Source of the DNA: an uncultured Polaribacter sp.
GTDB taxonomy: Bacteria > Bacteroidota > Bacteroidia > Flavobacteriales > Flavobacteriaceae
Direction: 5' to 3'
Assembly: GCF_947496195.1 (NCBI RefSeq)
Contig: NZ_CANMBY010000003.1
Coordinates: 62,001 to 126,000, forward strand
DNA length: 64,000 nt
The notes beneath the pieces are model-generated. The model saw nothing but the letters and a program-made list of their open reading frames with translations. It was not told where the DNA came from and did no database searches. Positions 10,416 to 20,423 of the stretch are shown one piece after another; positions within the stretch are counted from its first letter, which is position 1; each line of letters starts with the position of its first letter. The translations under genes and the position numbers were made by a program.

Positions 10416-10581
10416 TTTTTATAAGTTTAAGGTATATCATAACACCTAATAAAGTTGGTGCCCAAAGGCCCAAAAATATTCCGTGTAATTTATCACCAGT
10501 TAAAAATAGATACTCTGCAACAAGTATTATTAAAATGCATAATAACAGCATTAAGATGTTTGCAACACCTAAATTTCTCAT
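10402..10581 (-). CDS. Candidate 59-aa two-helix membrane protein
   Basis: I use the ATG at 10581; a TTG one codon upstream is possible. The product has two hydrophobic segments (about 8-25 and 33-52) separated by TGDKLHG, with a basic tail (KLIKNERR), as in a small inner-membrane hairpin protein. No family is recognised. It overlaps the 35-aa frame downstream by 14 bp and is convergent with the GH97 operon, so the pair is transcribed against the sugar loci on both sides. It sits alone between two carbohydrate operons; no function is proposed. Confidence 0.5.
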   Translation of the reverse strand: MRNLGVANILMLLLCILIILVAEYLFLTGDKLHGIFLGLWAPTLLGVMIYLKLIKNERR

Positions 10582-10784
10582 CAATTATCGTCAATCAGTT
10601 TATACGTGTTAAAATTACTTAAATTTTTTCAGTAATCTTATTTAAATGTTAAAATTATTAGAGTTAACCTTTAAATATGAAACAATATTTTCTTTTTAAT
10701 ATTTTTATTTTAATCTTACTGCACCTAAATCATTACAATTATTGTTTTTAAATTTCCTAAATTCGTATTTTAACTGGAATTTCT

Positions 10785-13583
10785 ATGACTAAAAAAATAT
10801 TAATTTTCTTATTAAACTTTTTATTAGTAACACCTTTTCTTTTTTCTCAAGAGATTCCTCCAATTCAAGTTTTTTCTACTGAAGATTATGGAGCTGAAAA
10901 CCAAAATTGGTCTATTACACAAGATGAAGATAAATTTATATATGTAGCTAATAACGAAGGTTTATTAGAATATAATGGAGTAAACTGGCATCTTTTTTCT
11001 ACGCCAAATGAAACCATTATGAGATCTGTTTATTGTTATAATAAAAAAATTTATTCAGGTTCATATATGGATTTTGGTTTTTGGAAACGTAATGAATTTG
11101 GTTTGTTAGATTACACTTCTTTGGTAAAATCCAATAACATAAAGATGTTAGAAGATGAGCAAATTTGGGAAATTGTTGAGCTTGATGGTTGGATGTTGTT
11201 TAAGTCATTACAAAGAATATATCTATATAATATTAAAAACAACGATGTTAAAATAATTGAATCTGATAAAAATTTAATTAAACTTTCTAAAGTAGAAAAT
11301 TCAGTATATTTTCAAGAAATAGAAAAAGGAATTTTTAGAATTGAAAATGGAGTTCCTAAATTAATTTCTGATAACGATATTTTTAAAAACAATAAAATTG
11401 TAGAAATATTTAATAAAGACAATAAATTACTTTTTTTAACTCAAAAGTCAGGTTTTTTCTATTTAGAAAACAATACTCTCCAAAAATGGAATTTACCTTA
11501 TAAAAATTTAGAATTAAAGACTATATATAGCGCAAAACAACTAAAAAATGGAGATTTTGTTATTGGTACAATTTCTAGTGGTCTATTATATTTAAATAAT
11601 AATGGTACACTAAGTTATCAAATAACACAAAGTTTAGGCTTAAGTAATAATACAGTTTTAAGCACTTTTGAAGATATTGATCATAACTTGTGGTTAGGCT
11701 TAGATAATGGAATCAATACTTTAAACCTTACATCACCTTTTAGATTATATACGAAACAAAATAATTTTTGGGGTACAATATATTCTTCGATTGTTTTTGA
11801 TGGTAATTTATATTTAGGCACAAATCAAGGTTTGTATTTTAGAAAATTAGAAGCTAATAAAGATTTTGAACTTATAAAAGGTACAGAAGGTCAAGTTTGG
11901 AATATTCAAGAAATTGATAATTCCCTTATTTGTAGTCATGATTCTGGTACTTTTTCAATTAAAAATAATACTGCAATACAAATTCAAAATAATGTTGGAG
12001 CTTGGGGTGTAAAAAAAATTGATGATTCTACTTTATTACAAGGTGCTTATGATGGACTGTATATTCTTAAGAAGAAAAATAATACCTGGTCTGTAAAGAA
12101 TAAGATAAAAGGTTTTTCTAATTCTAGCAGGTACTTTCTAATTTTAGATAACAATAAAATATTTGTAAATCATGAATACAAAGGCATTTTTAAATTAAAA
12201 GTAAATTCAAATTATACAGCAATAACTGATTTAGCAAAAGATGCTTCTGTAGAAAAAGGTATACATTCAAGTTTGGTTAGATATCAAAATAAAATTCTTT
12301 ATGCATGTAAAAAAGGTGTTTTTAAATATGATTCTAAATCAGATACATTTAAAAAAGATTCTATTTACAGTGATTTAATGCCAGAAAGAAAATTTTTGTC
12401 AGCTAAATTAATTAGTGATCATGTAACTAATAAACTTTGGTCTTTTACAAAAAATGATATTAGATATTTAGCACCTGGTAATTTAAGTAACAAACCTAGT
12501 ATACATATAATTCCAATAAAAGGCTCTATGCATAAAGGAGCTTCTGGTTACGAAAATATTATTAGTATTAGTGATAAAAAATATTTAATAGGTACTTCAA
12601 ATGGGTATTTAATTGTTGATTTAGATAAAATATCAACTCCTTTAGATTTTAATATTACAATAAACAGAGTCTTAAATAATAAACTAGATGATAATAAGAC
12701 TTTTGTAACTTTATTAGAGTCACCTACTTTCGAGAATAATCAAAATAATATAAGCTTTTTATATGGTGTACCTAATTATACAAAAACAGCTTCTATTGAA
12801 TACCAATATATTTTAGAAGGTTTTAATGAAAAATGGACAACAAAAAAAGAATCAAATTCTATTTTGTTTGAAAATTTACCTCCAGGAGATTATGTATTTA
12901 AAGTAAAAGCTTTTATTGATAATAAAACAAGTGATAACATAGCTAAATATACTTTTACTGTTAAACAACCATGGTATTTTTCTATTTATTTTAAAATTAT
13001 TTATGTAATTATAATCTTGAGTTTACTTATAACTTTTCATTTTGTTTCAAGAAAATACTATAAGAATCAACGAGAAAAACTACTAGACTCTAAGCAAAAA
13101 GAATTAGAATTAAAAGAGTTAGAAAACTCTCAAAAGATAATAAAAATAAATAATGAGAAGCTTAAAAACGATATAGAAAGTAAAAATAGAGAATTAGCCA
13201 CCTCTACAATGAGTATGATTAAGAAGAACGAATTTTTAAATTCAATAAAGAACGAATTAAATTCTGGAGGTAAAAACAGTATTGAAAAAGTAATTAAAAT
13301 TATAGATAAGAATCTTAATAACACAGACGACTGGAAAATGTTTCAAGAAGCATTTAATAATGCAGATAAGAACTTTATTAAGAAAATAAAAGCAATTCAC
13401 TCAGAATTAACTCCTAACGATTTAAGACTATGTGCTTATTTACGTTTAAATTTATCTTCTAAAGAAATTGCTCCACTTTTAAATATATCTCCAAGAAGTG
13501 TGGAAGTTAAGAGATATAGACTACGTAAAAAGATGAAATTAGATCATGATGAAAATCTTACAGACTACATCATAAATATCTAA
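10785..13583 (+). CDS. SusR-like membrane-spanning transcriptional regulator
   Basis: A 932-residue protein: signal-type N-terminus (1-22), a long beta-propeller-like sensor (about 25-640) with repeats such as EDIDHNLWLGLDNGINTL, a Y_Y_Y (triple tyrosine) domain at about 650-730, one transmembrane helix at about 735-757, a Lys/Glu-rich coiled coil (about 765-820) and a C-terminal LuxR/GerE-type HTH (about 875-932, LSSKEIAPLLNISPRSVEVK). There is no histidine kinase or receiver domain, so it is not a hybrid two-component system. The architecture matches SusR-type regulators, which sense oligosaccharide in the periplasm and bind DNA directly. It lies between the alpha-glucan operon and the laminarin susC; which it controls cannot be decided from sequence. 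Confidence 0.88.
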   Translation: MTKKILIFLLNFLLVTPFLFSQEIPPIQVFSTEDYGAENQNWSITQDEDKFIYVANNEGLLEYNGVNWHLFSTPNETIMRSVYCYNKKIYSGSYMDFGFWKRNEFGLLDYTSLVKSNNIKMLEDEQIWEIVELDGWMLFKSLQRIYLYNIKNNDVKIIESDKNLIKLSKVENSVYFQEIEKGIFRIENGVPKLISDNDIFKNNKIVEIFNKDNKLLFLTQKSGFFYLENNTLQKWNLPYKNLELKTIYSAKQLKNGDFVIGTISSGLLYLNNNGTLSYQITQSLGLSNNTVLSTFEDIDHNLWLGLDNGINTLNLTSPFRLYTKQNNFWGTIYSSIVFDGNLYLGTNQGLYFRKLEANKDFELIKGTEGQVWNIQEIDNSLICSHDSGTFSIKNNTAIQIQNNVGAWGVKKIDDSTLLQGAYDGLYILKKKNNTWSVKNKIKGFSNSSRYFLILDNNKIFVNHEYKGIFKLKVNSNYTAITDLAKDASVEKGIHSSLVRYQNKILYACKKGVFKYDSKSDTFKKDSIYSDLMPERKFLSAKLISDHVTNKLWSFTKNDIRYLAPGNLSNKPSIHIIPIKGSMHKGASGYENIISISDKKYLIGTSNGYLIVDLDKISTPLDFNITINRVLNNKLDDNKTFVTLLESPTFENNQNNISFLYGVPNYTKTASIEYQYILEGFNEKWTTKKESNSILFENLPPGDYVFKVKAFIDNKTSDNIAKYTFTVKQPWYFSIYFKIIYVIIILSLLITFHFVSRKYYKNQREKLLDSKQKELELKELENSQKIIKINNEKLKNDIESKNRELATSTMSMIKKNEFLNSIKNELNSGGKNSIEKVIKIIDKNLNNTDDWKMFQEAFNNADKNFIKKIKAIHSELTPNDLRLCAYLRLNLSSKEIAPLLNISPRSVEVKRYRLRKKMKLDHDENLTDYIINI

Positions 13584-13690
13584 TTAACTAAACAAAGCTT
13601 ATTTTTAACTATACAATACCACAACATAAGTCTGTTTACGTCAATTTTATTTTAATTTAACATTTACTTAACCTTTGACTTAGCAAGGGT

Positions 13691-13719
13691 TTTGCTAATA
13701 ATTTATGGATGTATGTTTT
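13691..13719 (+). promoter_or_regulatory. Candidate sigma-A promoter of the laminarin susC
   Basis: A TTTG (13691-13694) and TATGTTTT (13712-13719) are separated by 17 bp, close to the Bacteroidota pattern TTTG-N(17-23)-TAnnTTTG; the last G is a T here. It lies 74 bp ahead of the susC ATG in a 210-bp gene-free gap. Such short motifs are common in AT-rich DNA. Confidence 0.35.
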
Positions 13720-13793
13720 TTGTTGAGGTTTTTTTGTGATTATGATAAATTATTACTTCTAAATTTACCATAACTATAATTAAAATTCTTTTC

Positions 13794-16700
13794 ATGAGAA
13801 AAAATGTAAATCTATTACTCTTAACTTTTTTGTTTACTATAGTTTCTATAGGTCAAACATTAAATGTTACTGGAGTTGTAAAAGATGCTACAACTGGCGA
13901 AGTTTTACCAGGGGTAAGTATTAGTATCAAGGGTACCACTTTAGGAACTGAAACAGATTTTGATGGTCTTTATTCTATAAAGGTTGACAAAGGAGCTACT
14001 TTAGTTTTTAATTATTTAGGATACCAAAAGAAAGAAGTAGTTGTAAATGAATCAACTATTAATGTGTCATTATCTGAATCTGCAGAAACTCTAGATGAGA
14101 TTGTAGTTATTGGTTATGGAACACAAACTAAGAAAGAAGTAACTGGTGCAGTTACTGTTGTTGGTAGCGCAACTATTGAAGATTTAAAACCAACTCGTAT
14201 TGAGCAGGCGCTTCAAGGTCAGGTTGCTGGTGTTAACATTACTCAAAACTCTGGTTCTCCAGGTGCTGCTTCTAATATTAGAATTAGAGGGGTTTCAACA
14301 AATGGAGATAGTAGACCATTAATTTTATTAGATGGTAGGGTTATTGAAGATTTAAGTGTTGTTAACCCATCAGATATTGAATCTATTAACATATTAAAAG
14401 ATGCTGCAGCTGGTATTTATGGTGTTCGTGCTGCAAATGGTGTAATTTTAGTAACTACTAAAAATGGTAGAAAAAATACTGAATTTAAATCAATGCTTAA
14501 TATAGAAGGTGGTTTGCAACAAACTACAAGAAAAATTCCATTATTAAATGCTACAGAATATGCTTTATTAGCAAATGAAGCTTTTGCTGCAAATGGAGAA
14601 TCTTTACCATTTCCTAACATAACTGGTTTAGGTCAAGGTACTAATTGGCAAGATCAAGCTTTTGAAACAGCGCCAACTTACAGTATAGATTACTCATTAA
14701 ATAAAGGAACTGAAAAATCTACATATTCTTTAGGTTTATCTGTTCTTAGTCAAGATGGTATTGTTGGTGGAGCAAAATCTAATTTCAATAGAAGAAATGC
14801 AAGATTCAACTTTAATACAGATATTTTAGAAAATCTAAAATTTACATCTTCAACAATTTATACAAACACAAATAAAAAGAACTTAATCGAAAATACTTTA
14901 GGTTCTGTTTTATTTAATGCAGTTAACATGCCTCCTACAACTCCAGTATTTGATGCAAATGGAGATTTTTCTCAACCTCCTGTAACTGGAACAGGTATAG
15001 AAGTTGCTAACCCTTTAGCACAAGTAGATCAAGCACAAAACAGAACTTGGGTTAACAAGATTTCTGGTAGTTATGGTTTAAATTATAAATTTTTAGATTA
15101 TTTCTCAGCAGAAACTAGATTTCAAGCTAATTACTCAGTTTCTAATGCAAACACATTTAATCAAATTTTTAGTTATGGTAATGGAAATGTCTTTAATGTA
15201 GATCAATCTACTTTCGTAGACTTTAAGCAAAGCTTTTTTGATTATACATTTGATGCATTCTTAAAATATGAGAGAGTATATAAAGATGTACATGATGTAA
15301 AAGCAATGATTGGTACATCTGTATTTAAAACTACAGGAAGATTTGAAACTATTTTAACAAGTAATGCAACAGGAACTAATTTAAATGATGTTGTTTTAGG
15401 TGCTCCTGTTTTAAACGGAAATGGTTTAGAGATATTTAGAAATAATAATAATGGTTCTAATTTAAGCTTTGATAGTAGATTACTTTCATATTTTGCAAGA
15501 CTTCAATATGCTTATGATGGTAAATATTTATTCTCAGCAGTAATTAGACGTGATGGTTCTTCTAATTTTGGACCAAAAAATAAATTTGGTTATTTCCCAA
15601 CAGCATCTGTGGGTTGGGTAGCTTCAGAAGAAGACTTCTTAAAAGATTCAAAATTAATTAGCTTTTTAAAATTAAGAGCTAGTTATGGTATCATTGGTAA
15701 TGATAGAATTGGTGGTTTCAGATTTGTATCTGTACTTAATGGAGAAGCTGAATATGTATTTAATAATCAATTAGCACAAGGTTTAGCTATAGGGCCAATT
15801 GCTAACCCAGAGGTTAGATGGGAGCAGCAAAAACCATTAGATATTGGTGTTGATGTTGAGCTTTTTAATAAAGTAAACATTACTGCAGATTATTTTAGAA
15901 AGACAACAGATGATTTATTAGTAGCTGCACAAACTTCAGGTATTATAGGTGTTGCTGCACCAGGTTCTTCTGTTCCTTTTATTAATGCAGGTTCTGTTGT
16001 AAATAAAGGTTTTGAATTCTCAATAGGATATAAAGAAGTTGTAAATGAGGATTTTAACTTTAATATCAATTATAATTTTACAACATTAGATAACGAAGTA
16101 ACTTTTGTTGGAAACCAAACAGGAATTATAGAAGGAGGATCTTTTGGTGTTGGTCAAGAGCCACCATCTAGAATGGAAGCTGGTTTCCCAATAGGTTATT
16201 TTTATGGTTACAAAACAAACGGACTTTTCCAAACTCAAGCAGATGTTAATGCTCACGCAACACAAACAAATGCTGCACCTGGAGATTTAAGATTTGTTGA
16301 TGTAAATGGAGATGGTGTTATTACACCAGATGATAGAACTTATATTGGAGATCCAATTGCAGATTTAACAATGGGTTTAAACTTATCATTTAATTATAAA
16401 AACTTTGATTTTAATGCTTATGCTTTTGCTTCATTAGGAAATGAAATTGTAAGAAATTATGAAAGAAACTTACCATTAACTAACAGACCAACTTATTATT
16501 TAGATAGATGGACTGGTCCAGGAACAAGTAACTCTTTCCCAAGAGTAACTACTGGTGCAACTGGTAATACATTATTTTCAGATTTTTATGTAGAAGATGG
16601 TTCTTTCTTAAGATTACAAAGTTTACAATTAGGATATAGCTTTAGCGATTCTGTTTTAGAAAAATTACAGTTCGATAAATTAAGATTCTATGTTAGAGCG

Positions 16701-16838
16701 TCAAATTTATTTACACTAACAAAATATAGAGGTTTTGATCCAACAACTTCTAATGGTTCACCAATTGGTGGAGGAATTGATCAAGGTTTTTATCCAAATC
16801 CAAGAACATTTTTCTTTGGAATGAATGTTAACTTTTAA
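13794..16838 (+). CDS. SusC/RagA-type TonB-dependent outer-membrane transporter
   Basis: A 1014-residue protein: signal peptide (1-21), a carboxypeptidase-regulatory-like domain (about 24-105, VTGVVKDATTGEVLPGVSI), a linker with DEIVVIGYGTQ, a plug (about 115-230) carrying the RagA-type run IRIRGVSTNGDSRPLILLDG, and a 22-stranded-type barrel ending in FGMNVNF with terminal Phe. It imports oligosaccharides across the outer membrane using TonB energy, with the SusD lid encoded 5 bp downstream. The surrounding GH16, GH17, GH30 and GH3 genes indicate laminarin oligosaccharides as cargo. Length and domain order are normal for the family. Confidence 0.96.
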   Translation: MRKNVNLLLLTFLFTIVSIGQTLNVTGVVKDATTGEVLPGVSISIKGTTLGTETDFDGLYSIKVDKGATLVFNYLGYQKKEVVVNESTINVSLSESAETLDEIVVIGYGTQTKKEVTGAVTVVGSATIEDLKPTRIEQALQGQVAGVNITQNSGSPGAASNIRIRGVSTNGDSRPLILLDGRVIEDLSVVNPSDIESINILKDAAAGIYGVRAANGVILVTTKNGRKNTEFKSMLNIEGGLQQTTRKIPLLNATEYALLANEAFAANGESLPFPNITGLGQGTNWQDQAFETAPTYSIDYSLNKGTEKSTYSLGLSVLSQDGIVGGAKSNFNRRNARFNFNTDILENLKFTSSTIYTNTNKKNLIENTLGSVLFNAVNMPPTTPVFDANGDFSQPPVTGTGIEVANPLAQVDQAQNRTWVNKISGSYGLNYKFLDYFSAETRFQANYSVSNANTFNQIFSYGNGNVFNVDQSTFVDFKQSFFDYTFDAFLKYERVYKDVHDVKAMIGTSVFKTTGRFETILTSNATGTNLNDVVLGAPVLNGNGLEIFRNNNNGSNLSFDSRLLSYFARLQYAYDGKYLFSAVIRRDGSSNFGPKNKFGYFPTASVGWVASEEDFLKDSKLISFLKLRASYGIIGNDRIGGFRFVSVLNGEAEYVFNNQLAQGLAIGPIANPEVRWEQQKPLDIGVDVELFNKVNITADYFRKTTDDLLVAAQTSGIIGVAAPGSSVPFINAGSVVNKGFEFSIGYKEVVNEDFNFNINYNFTTLDNEVTFVGNQTGIIEGGSFGVGQEPPSRMEAGFPIGYFYGYKTNGLFQTQADVNAHATQTNAAPGDLRFVDVNGDGVITPDDRTYIGDPIADLTMGLNLSFNYKNFDFNAYAFASLGNEIVRNYERNLPLTNRPTYYLDRWTGPGTSNSFPRVTTGATGNTLFSDFYVEDGSFLRLQSLQLGYSFSDSVLEKLQFDKLRFYVRASNLFTLTKYRGFDPTTSNGSPIGGGIDQGFYPNPRTFFFGMNVNF

Positions 16839-16843
16839 AATTA

Positions 16844-18328
16844 ATGATGATGAAAAAAATAAACATAAAAACAATAATGAGTTTAGTCCTTTTTGTCGGA
16901 TTAATTTACTCATGTAGTGATGATTTTGTAGAGGTTAGCCCTACATCAGATAACTCAGAAGATTTCTTCAATACTCAAAAAGACTATGAAGATGCTTTAA
17001 TAGGGGCCTACGATTTATTACAATCTACATACTTAAATGTAATGCTTGGTGAAATAGCATCAGACAATACATTAGCAGGTGGTGAGAGTGCAACAGACGT
17101 ATTAGGTATTCAAGAAATAGATGATATGACTCATACTCCTTTAAATGCTCAATTAAGAGATATTTGGAGTTGGATGTATGCAGGTGTAAATAGAGCTAAC
17201 TACATTTTAGAATTTAAAGATAAAACAGACTTTACAGGTAAAGATGTAATTTTAGCAGAAGCTACTTTTTTAAGAGCTTATTACTACTTTGAATTAGTAA
17301 AATGGTTTGGTGATGTTCCATTAGCTGTTGACAAAAGAATACAGTTTGGAGAACAGTTTAATATAGATAGAACACCTAAAGCAGACGTTTATGCTCAGAT
17401 TGAAGCAGATTTAACTTATGCTGCAAGTATTTTACCTTACACTAGAACAACTCCTGGTAGAATAACTAAAGGAGCTGCACAAGCATTATTAGGTAAAGCT
17501 TATTTATATCAAGATAAATTTGATGAAGCTGCAACTGTTTTAGAAAATTTAATTCAAAATGGTCCTTATGATTTAGTTTCTGATTACAAATCAATTTTTG
17601 AAGAAGCAGGAGAAAATAATATAGAATCTGTATTTGAAGTTCAATATTTTGAAGGTCAAGGTGCTGGTTTTGGATGCTTACAATGTAGTGAGGGTAATGT
17701 AGCAGTTGGTTTTAACGGAGTTAGAGCTTACACTGGGCCAGATTATTCTTCTGGATTTAGTTTTAATGTTCCTGTTCAAGAAGTTGTAGATGCTTTTCAG
17801 GCTGGAGATTTAAGAAAAGATGTTGCAATATTAGATATTGATGCTTGGGCTACAGCAACTGGTGCTACTTATGGAACTGGTTATGAACACACAGGTTATT
17901 TCAATAGAAAATATATTCCAAGAACAAGAAGTTCTAATGCACAAGGAGATAGAAATTTAACAAATCCTAATAACTATAGAGCAATTCGTTTTGCAGATGT
18001 GTTATTAATGGCAGCAGAAGCTTTTAATAGAAGTTCTTCACCAAATGATACTAAAGCTCAAGCTTATTTAAACAGAGTAAGAGAAAGAGCATTTGGTAAC
18101 TCTAGTAATAACATTACAGCTACTGGTACAACTCTTTATAATAATATTCTTGATGAAAGAAGAGTAGAGCTAGTAGGAGAAGGTCATCGTTTTTTCGACT
18201 TAGTTAGAACTGGAAGAGCTGCTCAAGAAATAAACGGCTTTCAAGCTGGTAAACATGAATTATTTCCTATTCCAGAAATCGAAATTTCTTTAGCAGGAAA
18301 TCGTTGGGCTCAAAATCCAAATTATTAA
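16844..18328 (+). CDS. SusD-family surface glycan-binding lipoprotein
   Basis: A 494-residue lipoprotein (IYSC, C24). Three consecutive ATGs (16844, 16847, 16850) could start it. The residues after the lipid cysteine are SDDF, which matches the acidic lipoprotein export signal described for Flavobacterium, so it should face outward. SusD/RagB features include the N-terminal TPR-like region (DYEDALIGAYDLLQ), the motif LVGEGHRFFDLVRTG near residue 450 and the typical end IPEIEISLAGNRWAQNPNY. It caps the SusC transporter and delivers glycan to it. Confidence 0.96.
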   Translation: MMMKKINIKTIMSLVLFVGLIYSCSDDFVEVSPTSDNSEDFFNTQKDYEDALIGAYDLLQSTYLNVMLGEIASDNTLAGGESATDVLGIQEIDDMTHTPLNAQLRDIWSWMYAGVNRANYILEFKDKTDFTGKDVILAEATFLRAYYYFELVKWFGDVPLAVDKRIQFGEQFNIDRTPKADVYAQIEADLTYAASILPYTRTTPGRITKGAAQALLGKAYLYQDKFDEAATVLENLIQNGPYDLVSDYKSIFEEAGENNIESVFEVQYFEGQGAGFGCLQCSEGNVAVGFNGVRAYTGPDYSSGFSFNVPVQEVVDAFQAGDLRKDVAILDIDAWATATGATYGTGYEHTGYFNRKYIPRTRSSNAQGDRNLTNPNNYRAIRFADVLLMAAEAFNRSSSPNDTKAQAYLNRVRERAFGNSSNNITATGTTLYNNILDERRVELVGEGHRFFDLVRTGRAAQEINGFQAGKHELFPIPEIEISLAGNRWAQNPNY

Positions 18329-18339
18329 AATAAGTAAAT

Positions 18340-20412
18340 ATGAAAAACATAAATAAATTTTATAAATATTTCTTTGCACTGTTCATTTTAATGGCATGTG
18401 ATGAAGAATTAAGAGATTTATCATTTACAGATAGTATTGCTCCACCAAGCAATGTCTCTGCTGCTTATGATTTAACTCAAGACAATACTGGTAATGTTAC
18501 AATTACCCCATCAGCTGATGGTGCTGTTAGTTTCGAAGTATATTTTGGAGACTCTACTACTGAGCCTGCTAAACTAGGTTTAGGAGAAAATGTAACACAT
18601 ACTTATGCTGAGGGTAGTTATAATGTTAAAATTGTAGCCATTAATTTAAAAGGAGAAAAAGTAGAAGCAACTCAACCTTTAGTAGTTTCTTTCAGAGCTC
18701 CAGAAAATCTAATGGTAACTATTGAAAATGACGCTGTAATTTCTAAACAAGTAAATGTAACAGCAACAGCAGATTTTGCTGCAACGTATGAGTTTCATTC
18801 AGGGGAAACTGGTGTTACACAACCTGTAGCAACTGCAAATATTGGAGATCAATTATCTTATCAATATTCAACACCAGGTACATACTCTGTAAAAATTGTT
18901 GCTAAAGGTGCTGCAATTGCAACAACAGAATATACTATGGATTTTGAAGTAACAGAAATTTTAGCACCAATTGCTTCAGCTCCTGCTCCTCCAGCTAGAG
19001 GTGCAGCTGATGTAATATCAATTTACTCAAGTGTTTATACAGATGTTGCAGAAACTAATTATTTTCCAGATTGGGGACAAGGTGGTCAAGGTAGTTCTTG
19101 GGCAGAGTTTGATTTAAATGGAGATAAAATGTTGCAATATATAAACTTAAGTTATCAAGGTATTGCATTAAAAGATGGGACTTCTGTAGATGTTTCTAAT
19201 ATGGAATATCTTCACTTAGATGTATGGACGTCTGTAAATGGAGATATCACAGATTTAGAAACTTCGTTAATTAATAATACAGCTGGTGGTGCAACAGAAG
19301 CACCAGTAACAAAAAGTATAACAGCTGGTGATTGGACAAGTATTGATATTCCTATTAAAGATTACACAGATCAAGGTTTAACAGTGTCAGAAATTTTTCA
19401 ATTAAAATTTGTAGGTACACCATGGGCTGCAGGTACTGTTTTTATAGATAATATTTATTTTTATAAATCTCCTTCAGTACCTTTTAATGGGGTAACACCT
19501 TTAACTTTCGAAGATAATTTTACATTAAGTTCTTTTGATGGTGGAGCTATACAAGCAATAGCTAATCCAGATGCTTCAGGTATAAATACTTCTTCTAGAG
19601 TATTTGAAATGGTTAAAAATGCAGGTCAACCTTGGGCTGGTTCTAAAATTACATTAAATGAAAATTTCGATGTTTCCAACCCAATAGTAAAAGCAAAAGT
19701 TTGGGCTCCAAGGACAGGATTAAATCTTCTTTTAAAATTTGAAGACGCAACTCCTTGGCCAAATACAGCAGCTTCTGCAGAGATTACAGCAACAACAACA
19801 GTTGCAAATCAATGGGAAGAATTAACATTCGATTTTACAGGAATAAGTGGAGCTATAGATTTTAACAACCTAGTTTTAATTATGGATAATGGAACACAAG
19901 GTGATGGAACTTCAGATTATACAATTTACGTAGATGATATCACAACTTCTCCAGAACTTAATTTAGAGCCTAATGTAAGTTTATCAAGTTTTGATGGAGG
20001 TGATATAACAATTATAGATAACCCAGATGCTTCAGGAACTAATACTTCTGCAAGAGTTGCAAAAATGGTTAAAAATGCTGGTCAGCCTTGGGCAGGTTCA
20101 AAAATTACAGTAAATTCTCCTTTTAGTTTTATTGGAGGTACAGGTGTAAAAGTAAAAGTTTGGTCTCCAAGAGCAGGCTTAAATTTACTTTTAAAATTTG
20201 AAGATGCAACTCCTTGGCCAAATACAGTAGCATCTGCAGAAGTAACTGCAACAACTACTGTTGCTAATGGATGGGAAGAATTAACGTTTAGTTTTTCAGG
20301 AATAAGCACATCAGTAGATTTTAATAATCTTGTATTAATTATGGATAATGGTACTCAAGGTGATGGTTCTAGTAATTATACTATTTATATAGACGATATA
20401 ACACAATTTTAA
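18340..20412 (+). CDS. PKD- and CBM-like surface glycan-binding lipoprotein (SusE/F position)
   Basis: A 690-residue lipoprotein (LMAC, C20, followed by DEEL, an acidic surface-export-like stretch). Modules: two PKD-like domains (about 35-125 and 126-208); a type A module (about 220-384) opening with AADVISIYSS and closing with FIDNIYFYK; then two tandem type B modules (about 390-535 and 543-690), each with a SSFDGG start, a KNAGQPWAGSKIT segment and an NLVLIMDNGTQGDG segment. There is no catalytic signature. The position 11 bp after susD and the modular binding architecture indicate a laminarin-binding surface protein. The type B modules are close copies, so this is a recent internal duplication. 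Related type A modules occur in the proteins at 24840 and 38553. Confidence 0.85.
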   Translation: MKNINKFYKYFFALFILMACDEELRDLSFTDSIAPPSNVSAAYDLTQDNTGNVTITPSADGAVSFEVYFGDSTTEPAKLGLGENVTHTYAEGSYNVKIVAINLKGEKVEATQPLVVSFRAPENLMVTIENDAVISKQVNVTATADFAATYEFHSGETGVTQPVATANIGDQLSYQYSTPGTYSVKIVAKGAAIATTEYTMDFEVTEILAPIASAPAPPARGAADVISIYSSVYTDVAETNYFPDWGQGGQGSSWAEFDLNGDKMLQYINLSYQGIALKDGTSVDVSNMEYLHLDVWTSVNGDITDLETSLINNTAGGATEAPVTKSITAGDWTSIDIPIKDYTDQGLTVSEIFQLKFVGTPWAAGTVFIDNIYFYKSPSVPFNGVTPLTFEDNFTLSSFDGGAIQAIANPDASGINTSSRVFEMVKNAGQPWAGSKITLNENFDVSNPIVKAKVWAPRTGLNLLLKFEDATPWPNTAASAEITATTTVANQWEELTFDFTGISGAIDFNNLVLIMDNGTQGDGTSDYTIYVDDITTSPELNLEPNVSLSSFDGGDITIIDNPDASGTNTSARVAKMVKNAGQPWAGSKITVNSPFSFIGGTGVKVKVWSPRAGLNLLLKFEDATPWPNTVASAEVTATTTVANGWEELTFSFSGISTSVDFNNLVLIMDNGTQGDGSSNYTIYIDDITQF

Positions 20413-20423
20413 TATTTTAAAAA

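Noticed and set aside
19501..20410. Repeated DNA as a possible CRISPR or transposable repeat
   Set aside because: Both copies are in frame within one protein and encode tandem beta modules; there are no short regular spacers.
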